A DNA stretch of 64,000 bases from Arthrobacter sp. ISL-72. Lineage in GTDB: Bacteria; Actinomycetota; Actinomycetes; Actinomycetales; Micrococcaceae. Where the stretch lies: assembly GCF_018613755.1 (NCBI RefSeq), contig NZ_JAGGPP010000008.1, positions 248,001 through 312,000 on the forward strand. The letters run 5' to 3'. The notes under the pieces were generated by a model. It did not search any database and was not told the origin of the DNA. It saw only the letters and a program-made list of their open reading frames with translations. A program made the position numbers and the translations under genes. Position 1 is the stretch's first letter, and each line of letters starts with the position of its first letter. Of the stretch, positions 52,292 to 62,630 are shown one piece after another.

Positions 52292-53604
52292 TGCGTATTT
52301 CGGTTACAGGCTGCGGGTACCTGGGAGCTGTCCACGCTGCCTCAATGGCAAAGCTTGGGCACGACGTCGTGGGGATCGACGTCAACCCGAGAATAATCGA
52401 CAACCTCACTGCCGGCCGGGCGCCTTTTTACGAGCCGGGCCTGCCTGAGCTGCTCAGCGAAAGCCAGGCGACAGGCCGGCTGAAGTTCTCCACTGATATG
52501 TCGGAGGTGGTTGGCTGCCAGGTGCACTTCGTCTGCGTCGGGACACCGCAACGACGCGGTGAAAACGCAGCAGACCTCCGCTACGTCAACGAGGCGTTTC
52601 AGTCGCTGTTCGACCGTGTCGGTCCCGGCGAAATTCTGGTGGGCAAGTCCACGGTGCCTGTTGGCACTGCAAGCCGGATGGCGGAAGAACTCGCCCTCCG
52701 GGTTCCCGGAGCTGTGATCGCGTGGAACCCCGAGTTTCTCAGGGAAGGGCACGCAGTGGCCGACACGCTGACACCGGACAGGTTCGTATACGGAGTGCCG
52801 GCCGGCGACGCCGGACAGCTTGCCGCCAACACACTCGATGAGGTTTACGCTGCGGCTTTGGAATCGGGCACGCGCAGGCTCGTAACAGACTATGCCACTG
52901 CTGAACTTGTTAAGTCCGCTGCCAACTCGTTTCTCGCGACAAAAATTTCCTTTATCAACGCGATGGCCGAAGTGTGCGAGGCCGCGGGCGCAGACGTGAC
53001 CGAGTTGGCCGAGGCAATAGGCATGGACGAGCGCATTGGCCGCAAGTTCCTCAATGCCGGGTTAGGGTTCGGCGGCGGATGCCTGCCCAAGGACATCCGG
53101 GCGTTTATGGCTCGTGCCGGCGAGCTTGGCGCAGATCAGGCCCTGACATTCCTGCGGGAAGTGGATGCCATCAACATGCGGCGACGGTCACGGGTAGTCG
53201 AGATGGCCCGCGAGGTATGCGGCGGCAGCTTGATCGGCCGCCGCATAACCGTCCTGGGCACCGCCTTCAAGCCCGACAGTGATGACGTCCGCGACTCTCC
53301 GGCATTGAACGTGGCAGCGCAACTTCAGCTGTTGGGGGCCGACGTCACCGTTACGGATCCGCAAGCTTTGCCCAACTCCGCCCTCAGGTTTCCGGAACTT
53401 GCCTACGAGCCGGATATGGACGAGGCGCTCAAGAACGCCCAGGCCGTCCTGTTGCTGACTGAGTGGCGACAATACCGCGAACTGGATCCGTACGCCCTGG
53501 CCGCCCGTGTGAGTGAGAAGAACATGGTCGATGCCCGCAATGTCTTCGATCCCGCCAAATGGCGGGCAGCCGGCTGGACGTACAGGTCGGTCGGTCGCCC
53601 CTAG
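52288..53604 (+). CDS. UDP-glucose/GDP-mannose dehydrogenase family protein, likely UDP-glucose 6-dehydrogenase
   Basis: The 438-residue enzyme oxidises a nucleotide sugar to its uronate. NAD motif ISVTGCGYLGAVHAASMAKLGHDVVGID, the linker KSAANSFLATKISFINAMAEVCE, the catalytic Cys265 in GFGGGCLPKDIRAF and the C-terminal VLGTAFKPDSDDVRDSP are all present. With galU nearby, UDP-glucuronate is the likely product, giving an acidic polymer; GDP-mannose dehydrogenase activity is not excluded. ATG at 52288 overlaps the previous stop as ATGA. Confidence 0.92.
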   Translation: MMRISVTGCGYLGAVHAASMAKLGHDVVGIDVNPRIIDNLTAGRAPFYEPGLPELLSESQATGRLKFSTDMSEVVGCQVHFVCVGTPQRRGENAADLRYVNEAFQSLFDRVGPGEILVGKSTVPVGTASRMAEELALRVPGAVIAWNPEFLREGHAVADTLTPDRFVYGVPAGDAGQLAANTLDEVYAAALESGTRRLVTDYATAELVKSAANSFLATKISFINAMAEVCEAAGADVTELAEAIGMDERIGRKFLNAGLGFGGGCLPKDIRAFMARAGELGADQALTFLREVDAINMRRRSRVVEMAREVCGGSLIGRRITVLGTAFKPDSDDVRDSPALNVAAQLQLLGADVTVTDPQALPNSALRFPELAYEPDMDEALKNAQAVLLLTEWRQYRELDPYALAARVSEKNMVDARNVFDPAKWRAAGWTYRSVGRP

Positions 53605-53690
53605 GCGTCGTGAATCCGCAAAAGCAGACCTGCCGGGATGTGCAGCTTCCGGTGCTAGCCAGCAGTAATTTCTCTCAGAGGGAACCCAAC

Positions 53691-56600
53691 ATGCTACTTA
53701 CGAATACTCGAGTCGGGAACCGGACAAGCGGAGGCGGCCGCAAGACGGCTGCATTGGCGGCGGGCCTAAGCATGCTCGCGACCTCGCTCGTCGGACTCCC
53801 GGCACTGGCAGCGACTGTCCCGCCGGTTCCGGCAGACGCCGGGCATTGGACCACGTCCCCCTACTCGCCCTTACCTCCCGCCGAGGTCCTCGCGGCAGGC
53901 AATGCCGTGAAACTTGGTTTTGACGGAAAATCCGGGGGTCTTCAGACTTCCGTGGGCGCCGGCACCGGGTTCACCATGCTCCAGCCATCATCGGCAGACA
54001 AGAGCGCCCCTTATTTCAGCCCGAGTAATCTCAAAGTATCGGATGGGAACCTCACCATCCTGGCCACCCCGGGTGCTTCTGCCGGGGCCTCCAATAGTCA
54101 GGACAATGCCCTCGGCATCGGCTTCACTTACCCGTCGCAGACGCTGCGCCTCTCGACGACGATAATCAGCCCGGCGGTTTTGGACGCGGATGCTCGGCTC
54201 GGCCTGTGGTTCGGGCCGAACGACCAAAACTTCGCCTCCCTGACGGTGGCCGGCACAGGGACCGCCGGAGAGCGGCATGTGCAGCTTAGGCGCGAACAGA
54301 ATGATGTGACCGAACCAGCCGCCGTCGGGACTATGGCCTCCCAGGACCATGTGTCGGTGGCAACAACCCAGACACTCCTCGGCGACTCGCCAGTGAGGCT
54401 GACCCTTGACATCGACCCGTCCGACAAGAAGCTCGTTGCCACGTACCAGGTAGGTGGCGGATCCCCCGTCGCCGTAGGCCGCCTCGATCTGCCTACGGCC
54501 TTCATCGATGGATCGCTGCTGTCCAAGACTGCCATCAAAGATGTGTCAGCATTTGGCGGGGTCCTCGCTTCCCAAGGCACGTTGCCTGGAACCATGCCGC
54601 TGAATGCGGTCTTCGAGGAGTTTTCAGCCGAACAGGTAGCGGCCGGGTCAGCACCGACTGCACCAGCGGCCACGTCGCCGACACCGACGGATCAGGGCTC
54701 GCCCTCTGCGTCCACAGCTGCTGCAAAGCCCTCACCCACAGGTTCAGCAACGGCAGCCGAGCCGCCTTCCGCACCCGGCCCGCGGCAAGGCAGCACGGCG
54801 CCGCCAGCCCCAGGTCCTGGTGCAAAAGTGGCACCCGGTTCCCCTCGGGACGATCAATGCCTCGCAGGCGAGTGGCACGCCCAGTACTTCAAGGGCACAT
54901 CCCTCGCCGGCTCTCCCGTGGTCACCGGGTGCACCCCCACTATTAACCAGACCTACAGCTCGGGAAACGGCCCGGCCGGAGTGGGTTCTGAACAGTACTC
55001 TGCCCACTGGACGCGGACGATGGATGCCGGAGCGGGTACATACAAATTCACCGCTCGTGCCGACGACGGGATTCGCATTCAGATCGACGACCAGGTTGTC
55101 CTGGACCAATGGATCGAACAGTCCGCGTCAAGCGACATTGTAAAAGAGGTGGACCTGGCTGAAGGGCCCCACTCGGTCACGGTCGAATACTTTCAGGCCT
55201 ACGCAGATGCAGCAGCCGTGGTCACTTACAGCAAGCAAGGCCCTGACACGGAAGCTGCAATCGCCCCTACCCAGCTCCTGACTGAGGGCCGTGCCGGGTC
55301 GGTTGACCTGATCTGGACTGCCAGTCAGTCAAGTGATGTGGCCGGGTACCGTGTGTACCGCGGAACAGGCGACGGCGTCGACCTCCAGTCCGCTCCGCTG
55401 ACTGGTAAGGACGACCTCGTCGCTACGTCGTTTAGCGACGAAACGGCGCAGCCGGATGTGGCTTACTACTATTCGGTCACTGCCGTGGACACTGCGGGCA
55501 ACGAATCCGCGCCGTCCAACGAAGCAGCGGCCGTCACGGAAGCAGGCGACGCCACGGCGCCGGATGCCCCGACGTCACTTGCAGCTGTTGCCGGGGACAC
55601 AAGAGTGGCTCTGAGCTGGGCGCGGTCGGCTTCGACGGACGTATCGGGCTATCGCGTTTACCGGTCCCTTCAGCCTGTGGTCGGGGAGACGGGAGCGCTG
55701 CTTTCCGGTCCGGCCCCCATTGCAGGCACCAACTATGTGGACAGCACAGCCACAAACGGCACCACCTACTTCTACACAGTGACTGCAGTGGATCTGTCCG
55801 GAAACGAGTCCGTTCCCTCCAACGAAGTCCACGCCGTGCCCGTGGTCCCGAACACGACGAACATCAAGGTGGACTTCACCACCACTTCGGGTACCCCCGC
55901 CCCTGGCTACACCTCCGACTGGGGCGAGGCATACGGCCTCCGCTCCGGCGCAAACCAGGGCAGTGGGCTGACATACGGCTGGAAAACCATTGATGGCAAC
56001 CCCTTGAGCCTGGTGGGCAACGGAAGGGACCGTGGACGCGCCGGGATAGACGAACGCCTGGATTCGATTATTCACATGCAGTACGGCGATGACGGCGGCA
56101 CAAATGGAGTACGGACTGAAGGCATTTGGGAAGTAGCCGTCCCCGACGGGTTGTACGAAGTGACAGTCGCGGTCGGCGACCAGGCCTTTGCCAAGGGATA
56201 TGACTCGCTCCATGCGATCAACTTGGAGGCAGGCATCGGAATCGAGGCTTTTCAGGGATCTGCCGCGGCGGAGTACCGGACCGCGACGACGACAGTCGGA
56301 GTGTGGGACGGGGAACTGACAGTTACGGCCGCTGGCGGCACGAACTCCAAGATTGCGTACATCGACGTTGTAGGCGTTGAACGCGCCCCGCACGTTGACA
56401 CGATGCGGCCGCTCAACCGTTCCGTTGGCCACGATCCCAACGATGGAGTGTCAGCCACCATCCGCATCCCCTACGCAGGGGTCGGAGTGGATCCTGCCAC
56501 CCTTCAAGGCAACGTTCACCTCTATGAAGTTGCCTCCGGAGCAGAAGTGCCATCGACAACCGGAACGTCAGGCGGCAATGACGTCATCTCGACGCAGCAG

Positions 56601-59600
56601 AACGCGGCTTTGAAACCGGGAACCGCCTACCGGTTCGTCGTCACGAGCAACGTCAAGGACAACTACGGTGCTCCCTTTAAACCCTTCACCTCGGTCTTCA
56701 CCACTGGAAGCGGAGTCGTGGCGGCGCCTTCCGGGTACACGCCCCTCACCGGCATTGCCTTCGAGAAGGCCGAACAGCCCGTCGCGGCCGGCAAGTACTG
56801 GTCTTCCATGGCATTCGGTCCGGACGGAAAGATGTATGCCTCCACGATCGGGCAGGGGATATTCCGGTTCACGGTTGCGGCCGACGGCACGCTGTCCAAC
56901 ATGGAGGACTTGGGCCACGCCGGGCGCGCCATTATCGGCCTCGTCTTCGACAAGGCCTCGACGGCAACAGATCCCAAGGTGTGGATCACTTCAACTACAG
57001 CCAACACGTTCAACGAAACCGGCAAGTGGGTTTCCGGCATCAGCCTGCTCAGCGGTGCCCGGCTTCAGAATGAAGCCCAAATATTCTCACATTTGCCTCG
57101 TTCCCAGGCAGACCACCTGACGAACTCCATGACCTACGGACCCGACGGCCGCCTCTATTTCATGCAGGGCTCCAACCAGGCCGCCGGGGACCTCGACAAC
57201 TCATGGGGACAGCGTGGCGAAACCCTGTTGACCGCCGCAACGTTGGTATTCGATCCGGCGGATCCGGCGGTCCAGCAAGCAGTCTCGACAGGCGTGCCCA
57301 TCGATGTCCAGACCGGCGACGGCGGCACGTACAACCCGTACTCCCCCAGCGCTCCGCTTAAGATCTTTGCCACAGGGATACGAAACGCCTACGACCTTGT
57401 ATGGCATTCGAACGGCCACCTTTACGTCCCCACCAACGGAACAGCCGGCGGTGCAAATTCACCGGGGGTGGTCAGGAATGCTGATGGTACGTACACCCGC
57501 GTAGCCGCTGACGGTATTCCCGGATACAGCACCGTCAACGGCCAGGACGTAACGGCCCAATGTCAGCGACGAAACTACAACGGCGGTTCAGTTCCCGCTA
57601 TTGGAAACCAGCCCACCCAGCGCGACCTGCTGTTCGACGTCGTGCAGGGCGGCTACTACGGGCACCCCAACCCTGAACGATGTGAATGGGTGTTGAACGA
57701 GGGCAACGACCCGCTCAACCCGCCCCAGTCCCCCGGCCAAGGAGGGTCCAAATATCCGTCGGGTACCAAAGCCGACCCGAACTACCGGGGCATCGCGTAC
57801 GACTTCGAGTTTAATAAGTCACCGAACGGCGCTCTCGAGTACAAGAGCAACACGTTCGGAGGACAGCTAAAAGGCAGGGTGCTGGTCACCAGGTTCTCGA
57901 ACAACAACGACCTCATCTTCCTTCAGCCGGACCGGGCCACCGGGAAGATTCTGGGAGCACAGACCTCAGTCGGCATCACCGATGTCGCCAACTCCATGAT
58001 TGGAGGAGTGGACGGCTTCAACGATCCGCTGGAAGTAGTGGAGGATCCCAAGACCGGAAACCTGTACGTCAACCAGTACGACCGCGGCGGAAACGACCAA
58101 AAGATGTTCCTGCTGCGTGTTCCCGGCAATCAACAGGCGGCCCCCCTCACCTCTTCGGCACCCGAACTGGTCTTCTCGGCAGTCAAGAACACCACGGGCG
58201 CCACAAAGACTGTCACCATCACCAACACAGGATCGGGAGCGGTCACTCTGGCCACCGCACTGGCAGGCACCAGCCCGGCAGAGTTCACCACTTCGGGCGG
58301 CAACGGCGTGACTCTCGCAGCCGGTGCGAGCACTACGGTCCAGGCAACTTTTAAGCCGGGCAGCACAGTAGGCCAGCGTGAGGCGATCCTCCGCGTCTCC
58401 GCGGGAGGCACCTCCCTCGACATCGGACTCTACGGCCTCTCCATGAACGGTATCGAGGGCGGCAACGAGCCCACTTTCAATGACGTCACCGGAACGTTGG
58501 GGTATCACGTCAATGTGGGGTGGACCAATCTGGAGGGTGGTACACAGGCCACGGCAAAGGGTGATGAAGTCCTGGAGCCGCTCTTCGTCAAATCCGGCAC
58601 GTCGCCGGTCTCCGTGACGCCGCTGGCACAGTATGCCCCGAGGGAAGATCTGCCCTTTGGCTGGTACACGGGCGACGGAGCGGCCGCCCAGCAGCACAGA
58701 CTCGGCTCGATTGACGTCAGCGGTTACCAGTCCTTGCTGCCGCCGTCGAGCCCCGGAACAGCGCAATCCTTCGATCCAGGAACACAAAGCTTCGGACTGT
58801 ACTACTATTCCAATGCTTTCCAGCGTTTCGGTTACACGGAGGACCGGTTGAATACCGGCATCGCGCACCGTGCCAGGATCTATCCGGCGAAGAACCGGCT
58901 CGGAGTGGCGATTCCCCAGACCTATCTCATGGCCTTCGAAGACGCCTCAAACGGCGACTACCAAGACTATGTTTTCCTGGTTCAGGGGATAAAGCCCGCG
59001 TCCGCCGTCGTGTCACCCGGAACCGACGCCATCAAAGTTAACTTTTCCAACCTTGCCGCAAGCCTTCCCGCTGGTTATCTTCGGGACTTCGGTGAAGGCT
59101 TTGGTCCCCGTACTCGCGCTGATCAAGGCCAAGGCCGAAGCTACGGCTGGAAGAACCAAGCCACGGAAACACCACTGGATATGTCCACGCAAGGCACCGC
59201 TGGACCAGGCAACGGCAGGTTGCGCACTACGTCGCAGCCGGACTTGCGGCTGAACACGCTAATGCACATGCAGGCTGCTGACATCCCCAACTTCAACGGG
59301 TTGTCCGCCTATGCCTACTGGGAAATTGCGCTTCCGGCCGGGGAATACGACGTGAAGGTTGCAGTCGGGGACCCTACGGTCCAGACCGACACTGAGCTCC
59401 ACAGCATCAACCTCGAGGGCAGGAACCTGATCAACAGGTTCGCTCCCTCCGGCGCTGCCGGGTCCAATACCCGCCACACCAGCGCCTCCGCGCGGGTTTC
59501 GGTCACTGATGGTTATCTAACAGTGGATGCCAATAGCGGCGTCAATACGAAGATTGACTACATAGAGATTGTCCCGGCAAGTACGGATGTCCCGGGCGAC

Positions 59601-62597
59601 AACCCGACCGAAGGTGCGCAGGTCAAAGTCAACTTCCAGACGACTACGGCTCCGACCCCCACGGGATGGACGCCTGACACCGGCGCCGCTTACTCCGCGC
59701 AACGCAAGTCGGGCTGGCTTGTCGGCGGCGTACCCACGGACAGGACTGCGGCAACGCGTTACCGCTCCGCGGCTACAGCGGGGATTAGCTACCCGTCTGA
59801 TCCGCTCCTGCAGTCCTTCAACACTATGGGCCCGGCAAACAACGTCACCACCGGCGTGTGGGAGTACGAGGTCCCCAACGGGACGTACACGGTGGCCGCA
59901 TCGGCAGGTGACTCCGCTTATGTCGATTCCGTCCACGGGATCGCCGCGGAGGGTCAGCCGCTCATCGCGAATTTCATCCCCACGGGCACGACGCCCTTCC
60001 AGACGGGCGCGAGGCAGATCACCGTGACCGATGGCAAGCTGACCATCACCTCAACTGGAACCAACACAAAGATCAACTGGTTGAGCATTAAAGGTTCGGC
60101 CCTTGACCCGGCCCCTGACACTACCCCGTCGGCCAAGTACAACTTTACGATTCCCGGGGCTGTAACGCCCACCGGCTGGACAGCGGACATCGGGGGTAAG
60201 TACGACCAGGACGGCTACGGCTGGCTGGTCAACGGTGTCCCGACCGAGCGAACAACGGAAGGACGAAACCGGCCGAGCGCTATGCCCGGAATCTCCTATC
60301 CCCTGGATCCCCTGCTTCAATCGCTCAATCAGATGCAGACAGCCAGCAAGGGCGGTACTGACGGAGTATGGCAGCGGGCCGTGGCGAACGGGACGTATGA
60401 AGTATCACTTTCGGTGGGCGACGCCAACTACCTGGACTCGACCCATGCCGTCGAGGTGGAAGGCAAGCCGGTCTTTGCGCCGTTCGTACCCACCGGCACG
60501 GTACCCTTCAAGACCGGAACGGTGACAGTCGACGTCACGGACGGGATGCTTACTCTGGTGCCCAAGGGTACGAATACGAAAATCAACTGGGTCACCATTA
60601 AAGGCGCCAACCTCGCGGGTCCCGCCATCTCAGTTGACGTCAATGGCCAGGCTGTCGGAACGAGCTACACCGGCGGGCAGGCAACCGTCACCCTGGCATC
60701 CCAAGTCGCAGCAGGAGCCCAGCTCACCTCACTGCGCTATTCGGTGGATGGCACCCCGGCAGTCAATTACTCGGCACCGTTCGGAATCTCCACGGGGAGT
60801 CATTCTCTGGTGGTGACTTCAGCCGACAGCGCCGGCCGGTCATCCTCGCGGACTGTGACTTTCGCGGTACAGAACATCGGCGGAACGCTGACACTTACCA
60901 ACCTGCAGGCAAGCCGCCGCAGCGGGCAGCCAGCCCCAGGTTTCTACGAAGACTGGCTTGTGATGCACCGTATCAATACCGGAGTCACCAACCACAAGGT
61001 GACAGACACAGCGACGGCTCAGCTCACCAATACTGGGCAGCAGGATCTGGTGATCACGAAGCTGACGATATCCGGGACTGGCTCAGCCGGCTTTACCATC
61101 GTCAATCCCCCGACTTTGCCCCTCACTGTGGCTCCCGGAAGCTCCACGCCCCTGACGGCGAAGTTCGTGGAAACTGCAGGATCCAAGGGCGTCCGCTCCG
61201 CCCAGGTGGAGATCACCTCAAGTGATTCCACAACCGCCGTCAAGAACATCCAGCTGCGGGGCGTCTACATGCCCGCACCGGAAGGAAGCAACGAGCCAAC
61301 AGTGGCTCAGCTTTCCCAGGCATTCGGCATCACCACGAACATCGGCACCCCGAAAGTAGGTGACCAGCTGCCGACGGCCCCTCTCAATGGGGAAGAAGTA
61401 CGGTCCGGTCTATGGAAGCGAAACGACCCATCCCGGCCTGTCACGGTGAGCCAGATCGCATCGTTCCATGGCTGCTGTACTTCCGGGGAGAGAATAGACA
61501 TCGCAGGAACGACCGCGGAATCCAATGCCCTGTACGGCCAGACGGTCCTGCCGCTCAACAACGCCCTGACGGGCCTCGTAGAGCTCGATGCGAATCCGGC
61601 CGGAACCTTCAGCCTGAAGGTTGGAAACCAGTCGACCGGCAACACCAGCTATCTGGCAATCAAAACCTGGCCGCTTCGCGACCGGAGCGGCCAGCTCGTC
61701 ACGGGGACGTACGTCGTGGGACACGACTACATGTCCAGCGCCAACGAGTGCTCGTCTGGTCCGGCCAACTGCGACTACCAGGACAACGTTTACATCATTA
61801 GCAACGTTATCCCTGCGGGGGCGGCTGACACGACGGCGCCCGCGGCGCCCGCGGGTCTGACCGCGACCGTCGGGACCACCGCCGTGGATCTGGCCTGGAC
61901 GGCCGGCACCGAAAGCGACCTCGCCGGTTACCACGTCGAACGTGCCATCGACCCGGCCGGGCCCTGGACACGGCTCACCGGAAGCACACCTGTCGTTACC
62001 GCGGCCTATCGTGACTCTGCACCACCTGTCACTACTACCGTTCTCTATCGCGTCCTCGCCGTCGACACTTCCGCCAATACCTCGGCGCCGTCCGCCACCG
62101 CCCAGGTAAACACCACCGGCATGGCCGCCCAGCCCATCAGGATCAACGCCGGCGGACCGGCAGTGAGTACCGGCGGCCTGAACTGGCTCGCCGATGCTTA
62201 CTTCACCGGCGGCAAAACATACACCAACCCACAGGTCACACAGATCGCAGGGACCACCGACGACGCCCTTTACCTCTCCGAACGCAGCGGCGCAGGCGGC
62301 TTCGGCTACGCCATTCCCGTCCCGTCAGGAAACTACACCGTCAAACTCCACTTCGCAGAGATCTACCACGGAGCCACCGGCGGCGGCCCGGGCGGCACCG
62401 GAAAACGAATCTTCAACGTCAACCTCGAAGCCGGCACTCCCGAAATCACCAACCTGGACCTCAACGCCAACGTCGCTCCAATGACCGCCTACATCCTCAC
62501 CCAGCAGCTCAACGTCACCGACGGCACCCTTAACATCGACTTCACCGCAACCGTCGACGAACCAAAAATCTCCGCCATCGAAATCATCCCCGGATGA
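53691..62597 (+). CDS. Giant secreted mosaic protein (PA14, FN3, sugar-dehydrogenase-like propeller, malectin)
   Basis: The 2968-residue protein has a Sec signal peptide (cut near Ala40). Then: a beta-sandwich (45-316), a Pro/Ser/Thr linker (320-386), a PA14 domain (389-517), two FN3 domains (522-720), galactose-binding-like repeat A1 (722-900), a Big_5-like segment, and a propeller like PQQ-type sugar dehydrogenases (1015-1480). Next are a choice-of-anchor-D plus NEPT module (1482-1773), repeats A2, A3, A4 (1777-2310), an Ig-like segment, a second anchor-D plus NEPT module (2397-2713), FN3 and a C-terminal malectin domain (2812-2968). Domain limits are estimates by eye. No LPXTG or membrane anchor is seen. 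The ATG at 53691 follows AGAGGGA; the longer frame from 53559 overlaps ugd. A role in binding or processing the polymer is inferred. Confidence 0.85.
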   Translation: MLLTNTRVGNRTSGGGRKTAALAAGLSMLATSLVGLPALAATVPPVPADAGHWTTSPYSPLPPAEVLAAGNAVKLGFDGKSGGLQTSVGAGTGFTMLQPSSADKSAPYFSPSNLKVSDGNLTILATPGASAGASNSQDNALGIGFTYPSQTLRLSTTIISPAVLDADARLGLWFGPNDQNFASLTVAGTGTAGERHVQLRREQNDVTEPAAVGTMASQDHVSVATTQTLLGDSPVRLTLDIDPSDKKLVATYQVGGGSPVAVGRLDLPTAFIDGSLLSKTAIKDVSAFGGVLASQGTLPGTMPLNAVFEEFSAEQVAAGSAPTAPAATSPTPTDQGSPSASTAAAKPSPTGSATAAEPPSAPGPRQGSTAPPAPGPGAKVAPGSPRDDQCLAGEWHAQYFKGTSLAGSPVVTGCTPTINQTYSSGNGPAGVGSEQYSAHWTRTMDAGAGTYKFTARADDGIRIQIDDQVVLDQWIEQSASSDIVKEVDLAEGPHSVTVEYFQAYADAAAVVTYSKQGPDTEAAIAPTQLLTEGRAGSVDLIWTASQSSDVAGYRVYRGTGDGVDLQSAPLTGKDDLVATSFSDETAQPDVAYYYSVTAVDTAGNESAPSNEAAAVTEAGDATAPDAPTSLAAVAGDTRVALSWARSASTDVSGYRVYRSLQPVVGETGALLSGPAPIAGTNYVDSTATNGTTYFYTVTAVDLSGNESVPSNEVHAVPVVPNTTNIKVDFTTTSGTPAPGYTSDWGEAYGLRSGANQGSGLTYGWKTIDGNPLSLVGNGRDRGRAGIDERLDSIIHMQYGDDGGTNGVRTEGIWEVAVPDGLYEVTVAVGDQAFAKGYDSLHAINLEAGIGIEAFQGSAAAEYRTATTTVGVWDGELTVTAAGGTNSKIAYIDVVGVERAPHVDTMRPLNRSVGHDPNDGVSATIRIPYAGVGVDPATLQGNVHLYEVASGAEVPSTTGTSGGNDVISTQQNAALKPGTAYRFVVTSNVKDNYGAPFKPFTSVFTTGSGVVAAPSGYTPLTGIAFEKAEQPVAAGKYWSSMAFGPDGKMYASTIGQGIFRFTVAADGTLSNMEDLGHAGRAIIGLVFDKASTATDPKVWITSTTANTFNETGKWVSGISLLSGARLQNEAQIFSHLPRSQADHLTNSMTYGPDGRLYFMQGSNQAAGDLDNSWGQRGETLLTAATLVFDPADPAVQQAVSTGVPIDVQTGDGGTYNPYSPSAPLKIFATGIRNAYDLVWHSNGHLYVPTNGTAGGANSPGVVRNADGTYTRVAADGIPGYSTVNGQDVTAQCQRRNYNGGSVPAIGNQPTQRDLLFDVVQGGYYGHPNPERCEWVLNEGNDPLNPPQSPGQGGSKYPSGTKADPNYRGIAYDFEFNKSPNGALEYKSNTFGGQLKGRVLVTRFSNNNDLIFLQPDRATGKILGAQTSVGITDVANSMIGGVDGFNDPLEVVEDPKTGNLYVNQYDRGGNDQKMFLLRVPGNQQAAPLTSSAPELVFSAVKNTTGATKTVTITNTGSGAVTLATALAGTSPAEFTTSGGNGVTLAAGASTTVQATFKPGSTVGQREAILRVSAGGTSLDIGLYGLSMNGIEGGNEPTFNDVTGTLGYHVNVGWTNLEGGTQATAKGDEVLEPLFVKSGTSPVSVTPLAQYAPREDLPFGWYTGDGAAAQQHRLGSIDVSGYQSLLPPSSPGTAQSFDPGTQSFGLYYYSNAFQRFGYTEDRLNTGIAHRARIYPAKNRLGVAIPQTYLMAFEDASNGDYQDYVFLVQGIKPASAVVSPGTDAIKVNFSNLAASLPAGYLRDFGEGFGPRTRADQGQGRSYGWKNQATETPLDMSTQGTAGPGNGRLRTTSQPDLRLNTLMHMQAADIPNFNGLSAYAYWEIALPAGEYDVKVAVGDPTVQTDTELHSINLEGRNLINRFAPSGAAGSNTRHTSASARVSVTDGYLTVDANSGVNTKIDYIEIVPASTDVPGDNPTEGAQVKVNFQTTTAPTPTGWTPDTGAAYSAQRKSGWLVGGVPTDRTAATRYRSAATAGISYPSDPLLQSFNTMGPANNVTTGVWEYEVPNGTYTVAASAGDSAYVDSVHGIAAEGQPLIANFIPTGTTPFQTGARQITVTDGKLTITSTGTNTKINWLSIKGSALDPAPDTTPSAKYNFTIPGAVTPTGWTADIGGKYDQDGYGWLVNGVPTERTTEGRNRPSAMPGISYPLDPLLQSLNQMQTASKGGTDGVWQRAVANGTYEVSLSVGDANYLDSTHAVEVEGKPVFAPFVPTGTVPFKTGTVTVDVTDGMLTLVPKGTNTKINWVTIKGANLAGPAISVDVNGQAVGTSYTGGQATVTLASQVAAGAQLTSLRYSVDGTPAVNYSAPFGISTGSHSLVVTSADSAGRSSSRTVTFAVQNIGGTLTLTNLQASRRSGQPAPGFYEDWLVMHRINTGVTNHKVTDTATAQLTNTGQQDLVITKLTISGTGSAGFTIVNPPTLPLTVAPGSSTPLTAKFVETAGSKGVRSAQVEITSSDSTTAVKNIQLRGVYMPAPEGSNEPTVAQLSQAFGITTNIGTPKVGDQLPTAPLNGEEVRSGLWKRNDPSRPVTVSQIASFHGCCTSGERIDIAGTTAESNALYGQTVLPLNNALTGLVELDANPAGTFSLKVGNQSTGNTSYLAIKTWPLRDRSGQLVTGTYVVGHDYMSSANECSSGPANCDYQDNVYIISNVIPAGAADTTAPAAPAGLTATVGTTAVDLAWTAGTESDLAGYHVERAIDPAGPWTRLTGSTPVVTAAYRDSAPPVTTTVLYRVLAVDTSANTSAPSATAQVNTTGMAAQPIRINAGGPAVSTGGLNWLADAYFTGGKTYTNPQVTQIAGTTDDALYLSERSGAGGFGYAIPVPSGNYTVKLHFAEIYHGATGGGPGGTGKRIFNVNLEAGTPEITNLDLNANVAPMTAYILTQQLNVTDGTLNIDFTATVDEPKISAIEIIPG

Positions 62598-62630
62598 ACC
62601 AGCGCTCCGCGAGCTTCCGTCAGCTTACGG

